Shown piece by piece: positions 1 to 12,482 of a DNA stretch of 64,000 nucleotides. Source of the stretch: Lamellibrachia columna (Eukaryota > Annelida > Polychaeta > Sabellida > Siboglinidae); assembly GCA_963662155.1 (NCBI GenBank), contig OY759274.1:38828990-38892989 (forward strand), read 5' to 3'. The notes under the pieces are model-generated. The model made no database searches. It was not told where the DNA came from and saw only the letters and a program-made list of their open reading frames with translations. The first letter of the stretch is position 1; every line of letters starts with the position of its first letter. The translations under genes were made by a program, and so were the position numbers.

Positions 1-249
1 GACACGGACGCGGAACAAGGGTAGATCAACGCCGAGAAATCGTCTGCCAGGTGGACGAGAGTGCGTCTCAAATGTTTACGACAAATGCCGACGCGACGCG
101 TCAACGCTGCGAGCCAAAATCGGGGCGCGCCAATAAAACCCGGACGCCTGCCGTGCATGGGGCAAACGTCAAACAATCCGGCTACGACAACGACGTCTAC
201 AACGACTATTACTACTGCCTTCACTCCAGGTGCTCCGACTGTCACATTT

Positions 250-583
250 ATGCACACAACGACGCTGAGTGCCGCCACTGTCGCGCTACAGACGCTACTG
301 CTGCTTTGCATGCCGCCCGAATTGAGCGCGCGACCGCTCCTCCAACTTCTCGGCGACATCGCAAGGACGCAGACGGCACCGACAGGAAAGGGCGGGAAAA
401 CGAGCGCGGCGCCGAGCGCGCGACATCAGCAGATCAGACGCAGACGATTCGTACGCTCGCACGAACAGCTGATGTCACAATTCACGGGGGGTACAGTGCT
501 GTGTACGTCACAGACGGGATTCAACCTCGCCCTCGGGCCAGGGGGCACTGTCTATGGGGTTCCGCACAGCCAAGACCCACACG
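250..583 (+). CDS. FGF: FGF exon 1: signal peptide and first trefoil strands
   Basis: Encodes residues 1-111 plus one base, ending CAC-G before a GTAAG donor at 584. The frame stays open upstream to a stop at 22-24, so an N-terminal extension from the ATGs at 85 or 157 cannot be excluded. The region is richer in GC and CpG than the rest of the window. Confidence 0.82.
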
Positions 584-3500
584 GTAAGCTGCACTTTTTG
601 ATCTGATCGCAGTATTAAAACTGCCTCCGCAGTTTGATTTCCTGCTCGTCTCATTGCAGACGAATTTCACGAAAAATCCAACCTCTCTAGTATCTAGACT
701 ATGATAATGATATTTATTTTTTATAAATGGATCGAACAAATTTACTTACTTAGTTATACTTAACTAACGACAAAAGTCAATTCTTTCAATGGTGTTAAAA
801 ATGTACGCACCCTTTTATTAAACCGATCAACGAACGTGATTTGCGATGGGCTAAATTAATTGTGGAGGCAGCTTTAACATTTTAAATAATACTCCCTCGG
901 AAGTCAAAGCCCACGTGACGTACGATCTAGCTATCCGACGTGGGTGTTACTATGACATTACACTTAATACGACAGCACTTTGTGCCATACCACAGACGTT
1001 GATGTGCGATTAATTGTAGCCTATATCTGTCTTAAATTTATATTTCGTAACGTAGCATTCGTATCCCTGTTTATGTCGAGTCTTCGCAATTTCCGAGCCT
1101 ACGAAAATATCAGCAACATTTATCTAGGATATTTTGCTTGTCGAAAAAATTATTCGGGTGTGCATGTTAAAAATTAACTCGTAACACAGTGTGTCGGAAT
1201 ATCCTTGAACAACTATAAATAATCCTTGGCGCAAATCCTGAATCCACCGCAACATTTAACGATCGAGACGTAAAAAATATTAACATACATCTCAGTCTTA
1301 CAACTTTCTTTTGTGGTCACATTAGTCATGACACAGATATATCCTAACATAAATAATAAACAGGCAAGACGATGCAAGACAAGACATGCAATCCAACGGT
1401 TACATAAAACTACTTTATGAATCAACTATGACAATTTGCTTTGATGTAAACTGAAACTGCCGCTTTAATACAGTTCTTACACCATCTGCCGGATGCCTCT
1501 TTAACTTACACAAACTGGCACAACGCCACTGTTTGGGTTTATTTTTACATTATATGGGTCAATTTTCTCGGAAAATAGCCATATGTAGGGCCTAAACTAA
1601 TGTATTTACCGTCATTTCGTCGTAGCTAAAGAGAAGGCGCGCTGGATTTAGCTTTCATGTACCGCGAGATAACGCTGCGTCACATTAGACTATTCGGGAA
1701 TGTTCTTAGCAATCTTGACCCACTGACACAGCCGAGTTAGGGTCGGTGTCTCGTTCACGGATATCGAGACCGCATATGTTGCCCAACAACGTACTGCAGA
1801 TGCCTCACTGTTTGGGTGTTTTTTGTGAACTTGGCCCTGTTCTTGGGGTTGATGTTTGTGAGCATTTCTCCTAAATGAGTATCGTTATGTTATGCTGATT
1901 TCAACAGCCAGTGTTTTAAAAGCTTGGCTCTTAGTCAAGAGGACTTGGGTGAACATCGCGTTAATTTCCACGTGCATAAGACGTTTTTGGTTGATCCAAA
2001 TTGCACACCACATTGGCTAAAAATGTGTGAATACGCCGCCCGCAAAAGAAACCTGCTTTCTTCGTAACGTAGGCATATCGTAGCCGATAGAGTCAAGGGC
2101 ATTCTTATCACGTTGGCTCTGATAGACGTATCACATCATACGAGGTGGTTGTGATCTTCGCATTACCGATTATATGTAATATCAAACAAACGGCTAATCG
2201 CTTTGTTAGTTGTCTGGACAGTGTGCCGTTCGATATGAGGCAGGCGATGTGGTAAAGATAATATACAGAATGGACGATGTGGCCAGTCAACAGCGTGCCT
2301 GGACGTGGTTATTTTCTTGACCGTGGCTCCTTCTCGGAAACCCGGCCTGAACTGGCATGACGACCTTGACTACACTCTCATGAGCCGGTCGCTATATGTG
2401 TGCACAGAAAACAAACAAAAGGAAAACGTTTTTGTTGTTGCACTTCCAGTTCAAAGCGCTGCATGGTCATATCAAACACGATGGAAGTGGATTTCGGTAT
2501 TAAAGGCAAACAAAAAACGATCACATCGCTTGTGCTGGTGAAAAACGAATACAATTCCATTGCGTTGCGTCTAGGAGTAAAACGAAAAATCATCTTTGAG
2601 TATTGGTACTAAAGCCGCCAATAGGTCAAACATTTGTTTAAATTTTTACAATTACGTTATATTGAGTGCATCTACACCGCTATAGAGAGCTTAATGACCG
2701 GAGGGCGCGTTTGTGGCGTCACTGGTTTTATAACTTCCCACAAAACCTCAATATTCGCATTTTATACTGTCAGCACTCGACCAACTGCACGGAAGCACCT
2801 GCGGCATGCGAGCCCGGTAGATGTGGCAAACGGAGCGACCATTTGTGGTTTTGGTCACATTATAAATATTAAGTGTTATTTCTAAATGGCTGTTACTATA
2901 TTAGTTCCAGTTCATGGCCGGTTTTACGTACCATACGAATCCTCTTACGACATGTTGTCATACATAAACCGTTTAATGGTATCTAGGTAGTTCAATTGAT
3001 CGCAACGTCCTTCGTCTTTTCTATGATTGTTCCGGGTTAGATAACAATGTTAGCGTGCATTCTCATCTGAATATCTCAGTCGGTTAGTAAAGGCACTTAT
3101 GCAAACAAATACATTTGAAAATCTGACTACAAAATAACCGTTTCCCCACAACAGTCCCAACATAAAAGCCAATCCTTTTACGAAACAGCCACAAACAAGA
3201 ACTTAATTGTGTCTAAGGCACCCACGTGAAATGAATCATGACATTCAAACTCACGCATGATTGTCTATGTCATGCTTTATTTACTTAAATTAAATTCTTT
3301 CTTTTTTGCTCTACCCGTTTCAGACTCAACCTATCTAATATCGACGACGACATACTGGCGCGTTTGTACAGTTTGTTATTTAGTTTCGGTGAAATCTTCG
3401 GACAAACCATTACATTCCACTTTGAAAGGGTCCAGTCAAAAGTTGGCAAAATACAGATGAGGTCCGGCTCTGTATAAAATATCAACTATAATTGTAGTTT

Positions 3501-6500
3501 TAAGTATGTAGGAAATAATTTTATAGCAACATTTCGCCGTAAGCTGAAAACCCACGTTTAAACTTGCTTATCCTCCATAGCTCCCCATATTACCAATCTA
3601 ACTATTTACAACTGGAACTGCTTAACCCCTTTTGTTTTGGTGCGCTGCCGAGCTTGGGTCTCACGAGGATTTTAGAGCAATGGAAGTATTTTATATATTA
3701 TTATAAGGCTGTTCACACTTTCGCGCGTAACTCAATGTAACAATTAAGCTCAATTATTTCGATGTTTTTAACAATGTATGCACTATTTTATTAAACCGAC
3801 TGCACCAGTTGCTTACACAAACTACAGGTGTGACCATCAATTAACCTGATTCGGGATTGGCTAAATCGATTGAGGATGGACGTTTAACTGAAGTTGCGCT
3901 GGACGGGCAAACTTTCCAATTGAAACGGCGTGTTGTGGCTAACCGAGTCGTATCCGCGCTCTAATCGTAACCATAACTCTAAAACAAAAGCGATTACGCG
4001 CGCACGCAATGTACGATTTACCATCGCCCAAGATTAGCTAGTGCTGCAGCGAACGCCCCCACACGCCTGTTTCCGTGTGACATTGCACGTAAAGCGTGTC
4101 GTCGTCTGGTGCGCACTAGTCAAGCGATTGTCGAAGCTGTCTACTTGCGATATCGTTACAGATAAGACGGGGCATCGGTTTGGTTTGATGGCCAATATAG
4201 CATCGACTAATTACTCGGTGTTCTTGCCTTGCCAACGTTTCACGGAAACTGACTGCGAGACGACATAGAAGTGGTCCGATTATGTTTGCTCGACGGCCCT
4301 GCGTTATGTATGAGGTTGTAATATCGCTTTATGATGTCGGAGGCGACGCCTTATAATAGATGCCTGGATGCCTGGGGCGAGGGCGATTACCCTCAGACAC
4401 AAATTTACATACACATTTCAACGTTCTGCCAAAAAGACCATGATATTTGCCAGAGTATTGCTGAACTTTGCGCAATTCCACACTGAGATGTTACAAAGAC
4501 GTTTACAAAACGTTCCAGTGCTTGATATGCAACATGTTTACGATGACCTTCGATTTACGTCAGTAACCTGTAGACATAAACAATTTTAAATAAAGCTGTA
4601 TTTCGACGATCATGTGCCAGCTGCTTTTTGTAAAATTAATTCGCGACAGTAAGAAAAACAATTGTTTCCATCTGAAGTTAGAGAAAAACAATTGTTTCCA
4701 TCTGAAGTTAGAGACTGAATGTGCGCTCAAATGCGGTTATAACTAAAGTGGTATATTTTCTCTGAATGTCTATTGTTTTGTCGTGGTCAAGTAATGGTCA
4801 GGATGATTAAATCCACCAACCGCCTCAACCGTTTTCACGAGCAGGATTTCCGTACCCACTGTGAACGGAGATCCACTTATACCAAAGTCCAGTGGATAAC
4901 GTGATGACAAGAGGAAAACACATTCTTTGTTCTTGTATGTCTAACTCAAGATATGGCCACTTTAAACATTACTGGAACTAGCTGTCGAGGCAGCCATTAC
5001 GCTAACTGTTCAACGTAATCTGGGACGGACCACCAACGTCGTTGATCAGGAGCGCACGTAAACGCGTTGTTCACATCGATAAGAAACCGATATGAAAGCG
5101 AATGAATTAGCCACTCTTAGCTCTGTAGGAAAGTCCATCTCTTACAGTACATGGAGCGATTACCGTCAGTTCTGTCTCGCCACACAATGAGTTGTTGCCA
5201 GATTTACGCCGAATTTCGGTTCCGCCGAACCAAAATTAATTGAACATTTTATCCGATGATTTCATCGAAATATTTTTTTTATTGCAAAGACAAGCTAGCT
5301 AATATCGTAATGGATACTACATACGTTCGACTGAAACGAGATATATTCGTCCGTTCGTAAACTGCAGCCATCTGACAAACGTCACGATGTACTTTTGCGA
5401 CGGGGGGTGGGGGGGTGGGCTATCGCTGTTTATTTCCACCAAATTAGCCTTAAACGGACTCTTGTGATGATGCATAAGCACATTAAGCCATACTAAAAAA
5501 ATCCTGAAACGCCGCTCGGTGACGCTCGAAACCGGAAGAAAGGCATCATTGTCGAGAAACATTGTTCATTTTTAGCTACTCTCAAGCCGGTGATGGTATC
5601 TTTATTGACGGCATTTAAAAGGATGACACAATGATGTGCCAATCTGTCGTCGACAGTATTGGTTTTGTCTATTTATAAGCACACGCGCAATAATTGTGAT
5701 GTTTCTTCTGTTTAATAACATTTTGATATATTACTGAGCCCTAAATAAAAGTCGGTCACTTGTAACCAGCATACAGCCATTGCTAATAGAGCCCACGCAC
5801 TGTGTGTTTAATTACAGATGTTTCATGGCTAGTTCACTGATGTCAAATGTAATTAAATGATCCATGGTTACACTATGCAAATATGAATGGCAAACATATA
5901 ATAATAAAAACTCATAGCAATAATTTAAACGTATACAGATCAATAACTTGGTCAGAAATCTAACATTGTTAAACGGCTATGTTTGTTAATCTTTCAGTTT
6001 GTTTACATACGGTTTGTTTACATACGGTTTGTTTACAAACGTGGACTAGGTGAGAGCAGTTGATAACTACTTTTTTCTCAACGAACAAAAACAACTTTTC
6101 GGGTCCTAGACGTTTATAGCGAGACAACGCCCGATACGTTATCTCCACCATATTAACTGTGACAGTCTGGACAACATATATGGGCTAGCCCGACGTCATC
6201 GGGCTTCTCAGGCGTTAACAATCTACGCCTTAATGACGTCTTTATCGGAACCTTCTTGCACTGAGTGACACGAGTCTGTCTGGCGGGCAGACGACATTCG
6301 GCATATCACATTTCATCACAGAAAGGTCGCCAAATGTCGCACGTGCGCTAAACGGACACGCGTCGGTCCCCATAGTATGAAACACACACGCACACACGCG
6401 CGCATACACAATATTACAATGTGAGTGTATAATATATAATTGCTTAAACACACGTTTGTACATGTGTACGTTGGTCCAGTTCTTTTCCCATTCCCTTCTA

Positions 6501-7772
6501 CTCACCGCATCCGCATTCGAGTCTCATTCACGAATATCCGGCTTGTCCCGGTTAATTACAACGATGGGGCAATGTAAACAAGATGGACGCTAAAAACGTA
6601 GGTTACGCTCAAGGTCAAATGCGGCGAAAGTGACGTCGCAGATACGATAAAAAAGCGAGAATTACTCGGAAAAGCACCATCCCACAAACTCCCCTCCTGG
6701 GATTGGCCGGGACAGAGGCGTGGCAGGGGTGTGTGGCCGCTAGTCTTGCTCAATTGGATGACGAAATAGCAAAAATAGGGTGTTCGAACGAACCGCCAAT
6801 ATGGTATTCCTACCCCATGTTGTTTTTATAAGTAAACTGAATGCACATTATGCCTAATGTACAGACACAAATCACATAGTACCCTGTGCCGTATTCCATT
6901 TGTTCCAAATAATTGTATGCATATGAAAGCTAAGATTATAAAAATTATTATGTTTAGGTAACAATTAAAACTACTGTATCTCTGAAGAGTTTTCTTCGTC
7001 TTTGCAGTTCGACTGCAGCGTATCTCTGCCGACGCTGGTTTAATTCTGATCAAAGGTGTAGAGACAGAGCGATATTTGGCGATCAACAACCATGGCCGAC
7101 TAGTTGCTACGGTAAGCCACCTCCACGTGCTGACACTGCCGAGTTTAGTCCCGCGTTGAAAATATAATGCGCTGTAGAAGCCGCTTAGAAGTGTTGTAAG
7201 CGGCACCAGTGCTTATAGAACAGTCTCCGTGTGTCTGCGTCCTGAAATACAGCGCTGATGACATACCTCTTAAAAACTGCTTACATCAATTAATTGTGAC
7301 AATAAACCAAAAAAACTGTGTTATAAAGCGTTTACAACCACCACCACTACCACCACACCACCACCACCACCACCACCACCACCAGACCACCACCACCACC
7401 ACCACACCACCACCACCACCACCAGACCACCACCACCACCACCACCACCACCACACCACCACCACCACCACCACTGTCTGCATTTATATAAAGTAGGCCT
7501 TAAAGCGTTGATGGGATAGGTACGTTTGTGGGATGGGTAACTTTGGCAGTCAATGTTAACGCGATTCTGCATCTTATCCGCAGGAGACCATCACGGACGA
7601 GAATTACTTCGTGGAAACGATGACGGAGAATTTCTACACTGTGCTGAAGTCGGTGAAGTATCTGGATCGACGGTGGCACGTGGCGCTCAGCCGACGCGGA
7701 CGGGCCATCAGGAACAGAGACCTAGTAGCTAACGTCAGGGCTTCCGGCATGTTTGTTATTCGCCCGGCGTAG
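250..7772 (+). CDS. FGF: Fibroblast growth factor (FGF1/2-like), 3 exons
   Basis: Coding exons are 250-583, 7008-7111 and 7584-7772, joined to 208 residues. FGFs are secreted or intracellular beta-trefoil ligands that bind FGF receptors and heparan sulphate. The start at 250 was chosen because it gives a hydrophobic signal peptide (residues 1-27: a short N-region, then ALQTLLLLC, ending ELSA). Earlier in-frame ATGs at 85 and 157 would bury that segment. A basic stretch (RRRR, 63-66) precedes the trefoil core, about 77-204, with recognisable strands VLCTSQTGFNLAL, GTVYG, GLILIKGVETERYLAINNHG and WHVALSRRG. Exon 2 is exactly 104 bp with phases 1 and 0, the classic FGF middle exon. The Cys conserved near the start of exon 3 in most FGFs is missing (ENYFVETM). 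Resemblance to FGF1/2 is by eye only; vertebrate FGF1/2 lack a signal peptide. Confidence 0.88.
584..7007 (+). other. FGF intron 1
   Basis: This 6.4-kb intron has no coding exon I can recognise. It contains an exact direct duplication of about 30 bp at 4652-4713, three tandem copies of a 15-bp unit (TTTGTTTACATACGG) at about 5997-6040, and a short AC-rich microsatellite near 6381-6412. A diverged segment around 780-885 resembles one at 3750-3890; both contain TTTTATTAAACCGA followed by GATTGGCTAAAT-like sequence, which suggests two copies of an old dispersed repeat. Confidence 0.6.
7008..7111 (+). CDS. FGF: FGF exon 2 (104 bp)
   Basis: Flanked by TTTGCAG and GTAAG. It begins with two bases that complete a Val codon and then encodes 34 residues (RLQRISADAGLILIKG and onward to RLVAT), ending in phase 0. 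The 104-bp length and phases match the conserved middle exon of animal FGF genes. Confidence 0.9.
7337..7483 (+). repeat. (ACC)n triplet microsatellite in FGF intron 2
   Basis: About 145 bp of CCA/CAC triplets, interrupted several times by single CCAGACCA or CACACCA steps. It reads as poly-His, poly-Thr or poly-Pro on one strand and poly-Trp, poly-Gly or poly-Val on the other. It lies in the 472-bp intron between FGF exons 2 and 3, so it is not coding. Confidence 0.95.
7584..7772 (+). CDS. FGF: FGF exon 3 and stop codon
   Basis: Begins after CCGCAG in phase 0 and encodes 62 residues, including NFYTVLKSVKY and RRWHVALSRRGRAIRNR, then MFVIRPA and TAG at 7770-7772. The basic RRGRAIRNR stretch sits where FGFs carry heparan-sulphate contacts. 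A candidate AATAAA polyadenylation signal lies at 8361-8366. Confidence 0.9.
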   Translation, partial: ETITDENYFVETMTENFYTVLKSVKYLDRRWHVALSRRGRAIRNRDLVANVRASGMFVIRPA

Positions 7773-8526
7773 GAATACAGCATTGGTGTTTGGTTGCCAT
7801 TAGCAGAAATCGAGATGCTGATTGATAATATGCGTGCGTGCATGTGATTGCTTATGTGCGAACGCGCATGCATGCAGATCTTTGGAAAGAACAGCAGAAT
7901 ATCCACACGTCAACCGTATAATCATTATATCACGTGACTTCGTCGTCGTGTCACGTGATAACCCGTTAAAACGGACGATGATATTGGTTCACCTTCTTTA
8001 TTTTGCATCAATCGCAGGTCGACTGAACAATGCGTCACTGAAGGTCATTTGAAGGGCAGACGTCAGGCTGCTTATCGTTAATAGATACCGTTTTATGTGC
8101 GACTGCGTCGCCACTTATTTAATATATTTTATATTGGCATTGCTGGACAATACTTAATTCAGTAATGCTTAGAAGGATATCGTATGTTTGCTATTTATGT
8201 TGTGAACATTTAAGTGTTATTTATATTATTATTATTTATTATAATATTATGTTTATGAACTCAGGAACTATCGAAGAAGAGTGATTGATGATGGTAGCAA
8301 TGTATATTACCAACACTTTGAAAGTATTGGAGTATGTGTAATCTCATTTCGTAGCAAAACAATAAATGCATGTTGTCTAAGTTGGCGTGAGTATTCCTTA
8401 ATAACGATTATGACCAGAACAGATGCAAGTGAAGCGGCTCTTTGATACAGAACAACAATCCATTACACATAATTGTGTAATGTTGCAATTGCAAAAAAAT
8501 TACTGTGCCATCAATATAATTTAAAC

Positions 8527-8851
8527 CAGGGTTTTTCAAACTGTTGTCCGCCGGATGGTTTGAGGTGGGCCCAAGTTTTTTTCATTAACATTATTGATAT
8601 TAAGCTGGGTGTGCATTTGAACTTTTGACTGAACCCCATTTCTCATTCTCAAATGTTTAACGCTGTACAACTGGTTGGAATATTGTGGAAAATATACTTG
8701 GGTGCCATCATTATAATTTTAATATAATATTATTTTGATTTAATAAAAATGCACATCTTCAATTGCATCGATAATTTTTTGCAATACAGTGGGCCTCGAT
8801 GGCTTTAGCAGCCCCATGGGTGGGCCTCAAAAAAAAGTTTGGGAACCCCTG
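8527..8851. mobile_element. Non-autonomous hAT element (325 bp)
   Basis: The ends are CAGGGTTTTTCAAACT and AGTTTGGGAACCCCTG, imperfect terminal inverted repeats of the hAT type. Both sides carry the identical 8-bp target-site duplication ATTTAAAC (8519-8526 and 8852-8859). There is no open reading frame of note, so it would have been mobilised by a transposase supplied elsewhere. Confidence 0.88.
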
Positions 8852-8859
8852 ATTTAAAC

Positions 8860-10070
8860 GATCTTAAAAAAACAAGAAATGCTTGGTCTGCTGAGCCAAC
8901 GTATAGTTCAAAATTGAGCAAAAGGACCACTAAAAACCGAAAATGTCGTGTAGTGCCACCTGCTGACTAGGTGTTTCTGATCTGCTAAATTGCATATTGG
9001 TAGTTTCAAGAGAAGTGAGACTACATACGGTAACACAAAATAACGAGTTTAAATGATTTGCACAGCAGCAGCAACCGTATTAAATCAGACATTACACAGA
9101 CTCGAATCGTCACATACCACAGTTACGTTTACTGTGAGGGCAGTGTTTTCTTGGAGTAGCCCAGGGGATGCAGGTGTACAGTAGTAACAAGAAAGCCTGA
9201 AGGGCATCACAATTATTCCATGAGTTTGGTCCGTAGACAAGACCTCGATCACTGACGAGCCACGCCATAAGGTGATTCCAGCTTCCAATATGTCCAGAAG
9301 TACATCCTAATATCATCGTGGTGAATTGCATCGACTCTGAGGTCTAACAACGTCGACATACTCGAATCAGTCTATTAAGTGATGTGATCCATCAACATTG
9401 AAGACTTCAGTTAGGTTCCTCGCTGTTGAACATTATAACATTCTGACTGATTCTCGATATGCTGAACCATTAAAATGTTTGTTTAATTATCTGACTGACT
9501 TGCTGGACAAGTTTTGCCACAATGATACACCAGTAATTGTCTCAATTCTGCCGACAACGTCCGTAACGTCAATACTGATAGTATCTGCAAACTATTAACG
9601 ACAAAGAGCCAACTGACACACTTATCCACAAACATTGCAGCTTCGATCAATGCATTTATAGTTCCCATTGCATTAAATCACTGAATTTGCAAAACACGCA
9701 ACATGACAACTTGTAAGCCTTAATTTGAAACGACTGTCGAATCGTGGTTCAGCTCATACAAAACTCTTTATAACACAGTAACTGCATAATGCACGAACGT
9801 ACACAACGGTAATGATGCGTTCTTTTATAGCTCGGTACGCTGTCCCTGGAACTGTTCAATGCGTTTTACATTGCATACTCTGGTATATTATATTGCATAC
9901 CCCGGCAGACCTGTCCATTCCAACGCCAACTCGACTTCTCTGTGAAGCATTAGGCCACGTTGAAATTACTGCGCAAAGACTATTCGCTCACATATCCACC
10001 TCTGTATGTAGACAGGTACTCGTTTAACAAGACATTTAATCAGATTTAACAAGATTGCCATCCAATGCAA
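8860..10070. other. Intergenic, nothing recognised
   Basis: About 1.2 kb of AT-rich DNA between the hAT element and a LINE remnant. I see no exon, RNA gene or repeat that I can name. Confidence 0.5.
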
Positions 10071-10074
10071 ATTC

Positions 10075-10425
10075 CCAGATGGCGAGTGGGCAAGGAAGCC
10101 ATTGGCTTACCGAGAGTCCAATATTTTTAATCTATGTGTAACCCTCCCTCCTGAGATATGTATCAACCTTGTTTTTAAACATATTCATGCTGCTAGCATT
10201 TACACAATATGTAGATAATTTGTTCCATTCCTTTATTGTCCTCTGTGAGAACGAGTACTTCCTGATATCCAATCTTCACTGATCCTATACTAATGTTACT
10301 TAATTCGTGTCCTCTAGTTCTATTATCTTTCTTGAGTGAAAACAATATTTTCATATACCCATTTAATATCTTAAAAACTTCAAGAGTTCTCTCGCGTTTT
10401 AACCGCCACTCCACCGCGATGCACA
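10075..10425 (-). mobile_element. Degenerate non-LTR retrotransposon 3' fragment (CR1/L2-like)
   Basis: On the minus strand the translation reads LEVFKILNGY, then NRTRGHELS, and later EWNK-like and NMFKN-like motifs after frame changes. These belong to the C-terminal end of the ORF2 protein of CR1/L2-type LINEs. Only the last hundred or so residues remain, with stops and frameshifts, so this is a dead 5'-truncated copy. Confidence 0.65.
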
Positions 10426-11097
10426 AACACCACGTACACAAGACCGCCCGAGTCCGTCTCGCTGCGGCTAATCACGCAACGTGCTAACACCCTTCTACAG
10501 AGACACGCAGACGCGAAAATGAATCATCGAAGACAATAATTATATAATACCTCGACTGGGTCATACTCACAGGTCGGTCTTTCCAACGATTGGTACACAG
10601 TCACGAACTGGTGACGCGTGCTGCCGTGACCTTGTAACGACCATTCTGGCTTCCCGGGTGTGTGTCCCCTTATCACTGTGTTGACGATTTACGGTTTTTG
10701 AGCACTTAAACGACGTGCCAACGGGGTCACTTGGTCAGGACGTCGGCTTTGCCGCCAACCCAGTGATATTTGTGTTGCGGTCGTCCTAACACAGTTTTTA
10801 TTTGATATATATTGTGCTACTCAATTTTTGGTGCGAGTTATATCAGTTAGTATAGGTGCAAACCGCTGGCAACGTTTCTCAGAAAACAAGAAGAAGGCTG
10901 GTGATTTAATTAATATTGCATTTCTTTGAAGCACGGCTGAAGTGCAAACTGATATTTTTCTGTGTAAACCACATACATAAATAGAACACACGTTAGTAAA
11001 ACAAGACCGCTGAGCCCTTATCAGTTGACACATGACACAGCAATGCAGGCACAAGCCAGTGACATCCATGCTGCTGTATGGCAGCAATCCACTGGAA

Positions 11098-11168
11098 GCG
11101 CAGTGTTTATACCGCAGTGTTTATACCGCAGTGTTTATACCGCAGTGTTTATACCGCAGTGTTTATAC
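11098..11168 (+). repeat. 14-bp tandem repeat, 5 copies
   Basis: Five near-perfect tandem copies of CGCAGTGTTTATAC. No coding function is suggested. Confidence 0.9.
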
Positions 11169-11419
11169 CGTACAGTACCTAGTCTTCATCATATAGTATA
11201 TCAGCATCTGCTAAATAAATTAAGTTATTGAGTGTAGTAAATGTACAATGGGTTATAATATATGTTAAATCACTATGATAATGCACTCAGCCTCTGACGG
11301 ATGAGCACGTATAATAGTCAAATGATGTGCCCTTAAACAAGATTAGCTTTGTCATTGCATGTCAGGATGATGGCGTGTTCATAAGTGCAATAATCTTGGT
11401 GTGTCTTCGTGCATAGGTT

Positions 11420-12177
11420 GCCATGGTCTTGCCATTGGTGGGAGGTGGGAGAGGTGGGACCACTGCCATGGTCTTGCCATTGGTGGGAGGTGGCAGAGGT
11501 GGGACCATTGCCATGGTCTTGCCATTGGTGGGAGGTGGCAGAGGTGGGACCACTGCCATGGTCTTGCCATTGGTGGGAGGTAGCAGAGGTGGGACCAATG
11601 CCATGGTCTTGCCATTGGTGGGAGGTGGCAGAGGTGGGACCACTGCCATGGTCTTGCCATTGGTGGGAGGTGGGAGATTTGGGACCACTGCCATGGTCCT
11701 GCCATTGGTGGGAGGTGGGAGAGGTGGAACCACTGCCATGGTCTTGCCATTGGTGGGAGGTGGGAGAGGTGGGACCACTGCCATGGTCCTACCATTGGTG
11801 GGAGGTGGGAGAAGTGGGACCACTGCCATGGTCTTGCCATTGGTGGGAGGTGGGAGAGGTGGGACCACTAACATGGTCTTGCCATTGGTGGGAGGTGGGA
11901 GAGGTGGGACCACTGCCATGGTCCTACCATTGGTGGGAGGTGGGAGAAGTGGGACCACTGCCATGGTCTTGCCATTGGTGGGAGGTGGGAGAGGTGGGAC
12001 CACTAACATGGTCTTGCCATTGGTGGGAGGTGGGAGAGTTGGGACCACTGCCATGGTCCTGCCATTGGTGGGAGGTGGGAGAGGTGGGACCACTGCCATG
12101 GTCCTACCATTGGTGGGAGGTGGGACCACTGCCATGGTCTTGCCATTGGTGGGAGGTGGGAGAGGTGGGACCACTGC
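11420..12177 (+). repeat. 45-bp minisatellite, about 17 copies
   Basis: The unit starts GCCATGGTCTTGCCATTGG and continues through GGGAGGTGGGAGAGGTGGGACCACT; one copy near 12115 is shortened. The unit length is a multiple of three and copies are well conserved, so frames on both strands stay open for over 700 bp (for example MVLPLVGGGRGG repeats on +). No splice-linked or family-related coding sequence adjoins it. I read it as a non-coding G-rich minisatellite. Confidence 0.93.
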
Positions 12178-12482
12178 CACACACCGCTCATTAAACATGT
12201 TGGCATAAAATGTGCCGTACTAGGTCTCTATGCAATAACATGACTATTAAATAATATGTTATTAACGGATTCATCATCCTGGTGTCTGTCGATTCGTACA
12301 TCTGTTAGCAACACAGGTTATAACCAAACTGTTTTACCACAACTATCTCGATCAAGCCTCCAATTAAGGGCAGTGGAGAGTTAAACACTAATGCACGCTG
12401 CTCGATCACTCCAGTATGAACAACCCAACTGTCAACACTTACAACACAACTGCTGGGACCACCCTCACCCAAATGACTAATC

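Noticed and set aside
51..587. 178-codon frame overlapping FGF exon 1
   Set aside because: It is in a different frame from the FGF trefoil sequence; the FGF frame has matching splice phases and family motifs.
11362..12208. Long open reading frames on both strands (up to 278 codons)
   Set aside because: They are the product of a 45-bp tandem repeat whose length is divisible by three; no splice sites, family similarity or codon bias support translation.
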